Assembly: GCA_944385775.1 (NCBI GenBank) | Contig: CALWYM010000040.1 | Location: 1 to 19,532 of the forward strand | DNA from: an uncultured Oscillospiraceae bacterium | GTDB lineage: Bacteria > Bacillota > Clostridia > Oscillospirales > Oscillospiraceae | DNA: 19,532 nucleotides | Reading direction: 5' to 3' | In this document: one piece after another, positions 15,490 through 19,532 of the stretch | How positions within the stretch are numbered: position 1 is the stretch's first letter | Layout: each line of letters begins with the position of its first letter | Position numbers and translations under genes: made by a program | The notes under the pieces: generated by a model | What the model was told of the DNA's origin: nothing | Database searches by the model: none | Seen by the model: only the letters and a program-made list of their open reading frames with translations

Positions 15490-15521
15490 CCAATTCATAG
15501 TTAGAGGAGATTATACAATAA

Positions 15522-18338
15522 ATGCCACAGGATTATAACGCTACGATAAATCTGCCCAAGACAGATTTCCCAATGCGGGCGTCCCTTGCCGTAAGAGAGC
15601 CTGATATGCTTAAAAGGTGGAACGAGCTTAACCTCTATGAGGAGATGCTCCGCAGAAATAAGGACAAGCCTGACTTTATTCTCCATGACGGACCACCCTT
15701 TTCCAACGGAAACCTCCATATGGGTCACGCCCTTAACAGAAGTATTAAGGATTTTATTGTCAGATACAAGAGCATGACCGGTTACAGAACGCCCTTTACG
15801 CCGGGCTGGGATAACCACGGTATGCCTATTGAGTCTGCCATTATAAAGCAGCAGAAGCTGAACCGCAAGGCAATGAGCATTACGGAGTTCCGTGACGCCT
15901 GCCATGAGTTTGCCCAGAATTTCGTCAATATCCAGCGTGAGAGCTGCAAGCGCCTGGGCGTTGTGGCTGACTGGGATAACCCGTACCTCACCATGAACCC
16001 GAAGTTTGAGGCTGAGGAAGTTAAAATCTTCGGTGAGATGTACAGAAAGGGCTATATTTACAAGGGCAAAAAGCCAGTTTACTGGTGCCCCAACGATGAA
16101 ACGGCCCTTGCTGAGGCTGAAATCGAATATGCGGAGGATCCGGTAACGACAATTTTCGTCAAGTTCAGGGTGGAGGACGATTTGGGTAAGCTCTCAGCTT
16201 ACGCGCCCCTTGACAATATGTATTTCGTAATATGGACCACCACTACCTGGACAATTCCCGGAAACCTTGCGATCTGCCTTAATCCGGCTCTTGATTACAG
16301 CGTTTTCCGCGCCTCCAACGGCGAGGTTTATATTATGGCCAAGGAGCTTTGCGAGTCTGTTTGCCAAAAGGCGGGTCTTACCGTTGAGGAGACCTATGCC
16401 GTTATGAAGGGCAGCGAGTTTGAGCTTATGACGGCACGTCATCCGCTGTTTGACCAGACAAGCCTTGTTATAAACGGCGACCACGTCACTCTTGACGCCG
16501 GTACAGGCTGTGTCCACACCGCACCGGCATACGGCGCTGACGACTTTATGATTTGCCAGAAGTATCCACAGATAAACGTGGGTCCCGATATGGTTGTAAA
16601 CGTTGACGACAGCGGTCGCTTTACTGCCGACGCAGGAAAGTACGAGGGACTTAGCGTTCTCAAGGCTCACGACGTTATCGCTGCCGACCTTCAGGAAAAG
16701 GGCGCGCTTTTTGCCACAGAGGATATGACCCACTCCTATCCCCATTGCTGGCGCTGCAAAAAGCCCATTATTTTCCGTGCTACGGACCAGTGGTTCTGCT
16801 CCGTGGAGGCGTTTAAGGACGCCGCCATTGCGGCTGCCGATTCCGTAACCTGGATGCCGGAGTGGGGTCACGACCGTATGTGCAGCATGATAAGGGAGCG
16901 TTCCGACTGGTGCATTTCCCGTCAAAGACACTGGGGTCTTCCTATCCCCGTGCTTTACTGCCAGGAATGCGGTAAGCCTATCTGCACACCTGAGACCATA
17001 AATAAGATATCCGACATATTCCGTGAGAAGGGCTCCAACGCATGGTTTGAAATGGATGCCGGGGAGTTTGTTCCTGAGGGGTTCAAGTGTCCCCACTGCG
17101 GAGGAACACACTTCTTTAAGGAGACGGATACCCTTGACGGCTGGTTCGATTCCGGCTCTACCCATATAGCCTCCATGGAGCTTGATGCTCCCGGCACGTG
17201 GCCTGCCGACCTTTATATGGAGGGCGGGGACCAGTACAGAGGCTGGTTCCAGTCAAGTCTTCTCACCGGAGTTGCAGTTAAGGGTGCGGCGCCTTACAAG
17301 GCGGTTCTTACCCACGGCTGGACGGTGGACGGCGAGGGAAAGGCTATGCACAAGAGCCTTGGAAACGGCGTTGACCCTGCCGATATTATAAAGAAATACG
17401 GTGCGGATCTGATAAGGCTCTGGGCGGCTTCCGCCGATTACAGGCTTGATATGCGCTGCTCGGAAAAGATTTTTAAGCAGATTTCCGATAAATACCTTAA
17501 GATCAGAAATACCGCCAGATATATTCTGGGTAACCTTCAGGGCTTTGACCCGGAAAACCAGGTCCCCTATGAAGATATGCTGCCCCTTGACAGATGGGCG
17601 CTGACCAGGCTTGAGGCGCTGAGGGAAAGGTGTATCGCTTTCTATGAAAAGTATGAGTTCCACCAGGTGACCTATGCTATCCACAATTTCTGCGTTGTGG
17701 ATATGTCAAACTTCTACCTTGATGTTATTAAGGACAGACTTTACTGCGATGAAAAGGATTCCCTTTCAAGAAGAAGCGCCCAGACCGCGATTTATGTTAT
17801 CCTTGATACAATGGTCCGTTTGCTTGCGCCTATACTCTCCTTTACAGCCGATGAGATCTGGCTCAGTATGCCTCACACCAAAAAGGACGACGGCAGAAAC
17901 GTAATGCTTAACGATATGCCGGAGCCTCACCCTGAGCGCGTGTTTACACCTGAGGAGGAGGAGAAGTGGAGCCTTCTGCTGAAGCTCCGTGGCGATGTGC
18001 TCAAGGCTCTTGAGCAAAGCCGTAGCAACAAGACCATAGGAAAGCCTCTGGACGCCCAGGTAACACTTTATGTTTCCGATAAGGGTCAGGCTGCTATGGA
18101 CAAGCTTTCCGGAATTGACCTTGCCCAGATATTCATTGTTTCCCGTGTACGTGTTGAACAGGGAGAGGGTGACGGAATCCAGGGGGATTTTGAGGGTGTC
18201 ACCGTAAAGGTTGAGAGCTGCGACGCTCCCAAGTGTGTCCGCTGCTGGACAAGAAGCATTACAGTCGGTGAAAACCCGGCTCATCCTGAGCTTTGCGCCA
18301 GGTGCGCCAACGCTGTAATGAAGATTTTTACCGAGTAA
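15522..18338 (+). CDS. ileS: Isoleucyl-tRNA synthetase
   Basis: 938 aa class I aminoacyl-tRNA synthetase charging tRNA-Ile. Seen: HIGH-type HMGH at 66-69 within LHDGPPFSNGNLHMGHAL; the CP1 editing region about 190-410 (WTTTTWTIPGNLA, TGCVHTAPAYGADDF); DWCISRQRHWGLPIP; a CQECGKPIC...CPHCGG zinc-like insert near 487-530; the KMSKS loop as KAMHKSLGN (607-615); and a C-terminal zinc module with C905, C908, C925 and C928. The length and C-terminal zinc module fit the type 1 bacterial enzyme. GAGGAG lies 12 nt before ATG 15522. I see no T-box leader in the 73-nt gap to divIVA, although many Firmicute ileS genes have one. An intrinsic terminator follows. Confidence 0.98.
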   Translation: MPQDYNATINLPKTDFPMRASLAVREPDMLKRWNELNLYEEMLRRNKDKPDFILHDGPPFSNGNLHMGHALNRSIKDFIVRYKSMTGYRTPFTPGWDNHGMPIESAIIKQQKLNRKAMSITEFRDACHEFAQNFVNIQRESCKRLGVVADWDNPYLTMNPKFEAEEVKIFGEMYRKGYIYKGKKPVYWCPNDETALAEAEIEYAEDPVTTIFVKFRVEDDLGKLSAYAPLDNMYFVIWTTTTWTIPGNLAICLNPALDYSVFRASNGEVYIMAKELCESVCQKAGLTVEETYAVMKGSEFELMTARHPLFDQTSLVINGDHVTLDAGTGCVHTAPAYGADDFMICQKYPQINVGPDMVVNVDDSGRFTADAGKYEGLSVLKAHDVIAADLQEKGALFATEDMTHSYPHCWRCKKPIIFRATDQWFCSVEAFKDAAIAAADSVTWMPEWGHDRMCSMIRERSDWCISRQRHWGLPIPVLYCQECGKPICTPETINKISDIFREKGSNAWFEMDAGEFVPEGFKCPHCGGTHFFKETDTLDGWFDSGSTHIASMELDAPGTWPADLYMEGGDQYRGWFQSSLLTGVAVKGAAPYKAVLTHGWTVDGEGKAMHKSLGNGVDPADIIKKYGADLIRLWAASADYRLDMRCSEKIFKQISDKYLKIRNTARYILGNLQGFDPENQVPYEDMLPLDRWALTRLEALRERCIAFYEKYEFHQVTYAIHNFCVVDMSNFYLDVIKDRLYCDEKDSLSRRSAQTAIYVILDTMVRLLAPILSFTADEIWLSMPHTKKDDGRNVMLNDMPEPHPERVFTPEEEEKWSLLLKLRGDVLKALEQSRSNKTIGKPLDAQVTLYVSDKGQAAMDKLSGIDLAQIFIVSRVRVEQGEGDGIQGDFEGVTVKVESCDAPKCVRCWTRSITVGENPAHPELCARCANAVMKIFTE

Positions 18339-18348
18339 AATATGTATG

Positions 18349-18383
18349 AAGCCGGGCGGCAGAAAATGTCGTCCGGCTTTTTT
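18349..18383 (+). terminator. Intrinsic terminator after ileS, abutting the lspA ribosome site
   Basis: GCCGGGCGGCA (18351-18361) pairs with TGTCGTCCGGC (18367-18377), 11 pairs with two G-T wobbles, loop GAAAA, then six T (18378-18383). Flanking AA/TT can extend the stem. It starts 10 nt after the ileS stop. The lspA Shine-Dalgarno begins within a few bases of the T run. Confidence 0.9.
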
Positions 18384-18396
18384 AAAGGTGATACAG

Positions 18397-18873
18397 ATGA
18401 TTTATTTGATTATTGCCGCGGTTATCACTCTGGCGGACCAGCTTCTGAAGCTTTGGACTGTTTCCAATATAGACCTTGGCGGGACTCTCTCCTTTCTTCC
18501 GGGGATTATGTCACTGACTTCCATCAGAAATACGGGGGCGGCGTTTTCCATTTTGGCAGACCACACGTGGATACTGTCCCTTATTTCCGTTATTGCCGCG
18601 GTGGCTATTGTTTGCCTTATATTAAAGGGCAGCTTTACCTCAGGGGAGCGGATAAGCCTTGCCCTTATTCTCGGTGGCTGCGTGGGTAATGCCATAGACA
18701 GGATTTTCAGAAGCTACGTTATTGATATGTTCAGGCTTGAATTTGTTGATTTTGCAATTTTTAACCTGGCAGATGTGTTTATAGACGTGGGAGCGGTCCT
18801 CTTTGTGATTTTATATTTTGTCAGAACAGTGAAAGAGGATAAGGAGAGGAAGAAAACAGGTGGAGGAGCTTGA
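18397..18873 (+). CDS. lspA: Lipoprotein signal peptidase (signal peptidase II)
   Basis: 158-aa polytopic membrane aspartyl protease that removes signal peptides from diacylglyceryl-modified prolipoproteins. Four hydrophobic segments are visible: about 2-18, 55-77, 84-100 and 120-142. Family motifs: ADQLLK (D14), IRNTGAAFS (43-51), GGCVGNAIDR with catalytic D101, and FNLADVFID with catalytic D126, numbered close to D102 and D129 of B. subtilis. The start is ATG 18397 with AAAGGTG 8 nt upstream; the longer reading from 18346 would start before and run through the terminator hairpin. I see no promoter in the gap, so expression probably depends on read-through from ileS. It overlaps rluD by 14 nt. 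Confidence 0.95.
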   Translation: MIYLIIAAVITLADQLLKLWTVSNIDLGGTLSFLPGIMSLTSIRNTGAAFSILADHTWILSLISVIAAVAIVCLILKGSFTSGERISLALILGGCVGNAIDRIFRSYVIDMFRLEFVDFAIFNLADVFIDVGAVLFVILYFVRTVKEDKERKKTGGGA

Positions 18874-19532
18874 AATATTGGCGGACGCCGGAGACGCGGG
18901 CAAGCGGCTTGACGCCTTTCTGGCGGAAAAGCTGCCGGATTTAAGCCGCAGCTTTATCCAGGGGCTTATTGAGGGGCAGCTTGTGACCGCTTATGGAAAA
19001 CCGCTTAAAAAGAGCTTTAGGATTTCGGAGGGTGACATAATCTGCGTTACCGTACCGGAGCCGGAGGAGCTTCGGGCTGTGCCCCAGGACATACCCCTTG
19101 ATATAGTGTATGAGGACAATGACGTTATAGTGGTGAACAAGCCCCGGGGAATGGTGGTGCATCCTGCGCCGGGCCACCCTGACGGGACGCTGGTAAACGC
19201 TCTGATGTACCACTGCGGCGATAGCCTTTCCGGAATAAACGGCGTTATCCGTCCGGGAATCGTCCACAGAATTGATATGGACACCTCAGGGCTTATCATC
19301 GCGGCGAAAAACGATTTCGCCCACAGGGCGCTGGCGGAGCAGCTTAAGGACCACTCCCTTTACCGCGTGTACGAGGCTGTTGTACGGGGGAAAATGCCTG
19401 GCGAGACGGGTACGGTGGACGCGCCTATCGGGCGCCACCCTGTGGACAGAAAGAAAATGTGGGTTACGGAGAAAAATTCACGTTCTGCCATCACTCACTG
19501 GAGCGTCATACACGCCTACCCAGGCTGGAGCC
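18860..19532 (+). CDS. RluD/YlyB-family 23S rRNA pseudouridine synthase (3' end off window)
   Basis: 224 codons are visible from GTG 18860; the family is about 300 residues, so the C-terminal quarter lies beyond the right edge. Seen: an N-terminal S4 RNA-binding domain (about 15-62, KRLDAFLAEKLPDLSRSFIQ), LDIVYEDNDVIVVNKPRGMVVHP-type entry to the catalytic domain, and the active-site motif GIVHRIDMDTSG with the catalytic Asp at 139. The canonical motif is HRLDxxTSG. AGGAGAGG lies about 10 nt upstream and the start overlaps the end of lspA. The lspA-rluD (ylyB) pair is conserved in Firmicutes. RluD, RluA and RluC subfamilies cannot be separated firmly without the missing end; RluD/YlyB is favoured by context and the S4 domain. 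Confidence 0.92.
   Translation, partial: MEELEILADAGDAGKRLDAFLAEKLPDLSRSFIQGLIEGQLVTAYGKPLKKSFRISEGDIICVTVPEPEELRAVPQDIPLDIVYEDNDVIVVNKPRGMVVHPAPGHPDGTLVNALMYHCGDSLSGINGVIRPGIVHRIDMDTSGLIIAAKNDFAHRALAEQLKDHSLYRVYEAVVRGKMPGETGTVDAPIGRHPVDRKKMWVTEKNSRSAITHWSVIHAYPGWS

Noticed and set aside
15449..15521. T-box riboswitch before ileS
   Set aside because: The gap is too short and the conserved AGGGTGGNACCGCG core is absent.
16194..17165. Long open frame of 323 codons on the minus strand inside ileS
   Set aside because: It is fully antisense to a certain gene, lacks a recognisable ribosome site or protein family, and fits the codon bias of ileS read backwards; the same applies to other long antisense frames across mutS, mutL and murA.
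17339..17368. KAMHKSLGN in IleRS as a novel KMSKS loop
   Set aside because: The catalytic lysine and SLGN are kept, and to my recollection this form occurs in other clostridial IleRS, so it is probably ordinary variation.
18346..18396. Longer N-terminus for lspA
   Set aside because: The extra codons are the terminator hairpin translated; ATG 18397 has a good ribosome site and starts with the first membrane segment.

Overview
This window reads as a housekeeping stretch of a low-to-mid GC Firmicute, most likely a gut Clostridia of the Oscillospirales/Ruminococcaceae type. The main evidence is a yggS-sepF-divIVA-ileS-lspA-rluD order (the 'ylm' division cluster of Gram-positives), DivIVA and SepF themselves, a MurA of the clostridial MurA2/MurZ style, strong GGAGG ribosome sites, frequent GTG/TTG starts and sigma-A promoters. 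The lineage call is inference from gene content and order only. Nearly all coding strands are filled; I see no insertion sequence, prophage, CRISPR array, rRNA or tRNA.

Layout. 1-1126 (minus) is murA, cut at the left edge. 1127-1555 is a 429-base divergent intergenic region with two minus-strand promoters for murA, a leader of about 240 nt, and one plus-strand promoter for mrp. mrp (1556-2386) converges on a CPBP membrane protease gene, with a bidirectional terminator between. A minus-strand operon miaB - SdpI-like membrane protein - mutS - CPBP protease occupies 7595 down to 2440. A 178-base divergent region (7596-7773) carries an inverted repeat overlapping the candidate promoters. The plus-strand run then holds an alanine-racemase-like gene, mutL, miaA, hfq, an HlyD-like membrane-anchored protein, yggS, sepF, divIVA, ileS, lspA and rluD, the last cut at the right edge.

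How the genes fit together. Two pairs of partners are split across the divergent region: MutS/MutL (mismatch repair) and MiaA/MiaB (successive steps of ms2i6A37 tRNA modification). mutL-miaA-hfq is the order also known from enterobacteria. SepF and DivIVA act at the division septum and poles, MurA makes cell-wall precursor, LspA matures lipoproteins, IleRS and RluD serve translation.

Most worth a second look: the alanine-racemase-like protein keeps the fold and full length but lacks the PLP lysine and the catalytic tyrosine, so it is probably not a racemase; a nested hairpin in the hfq leader covers the ribosome binding site; an intrinsic terminator abuts the lspA ribosome site; and murA has two promoters plus a structured leader that I cannot assign to a known riboswitch class.
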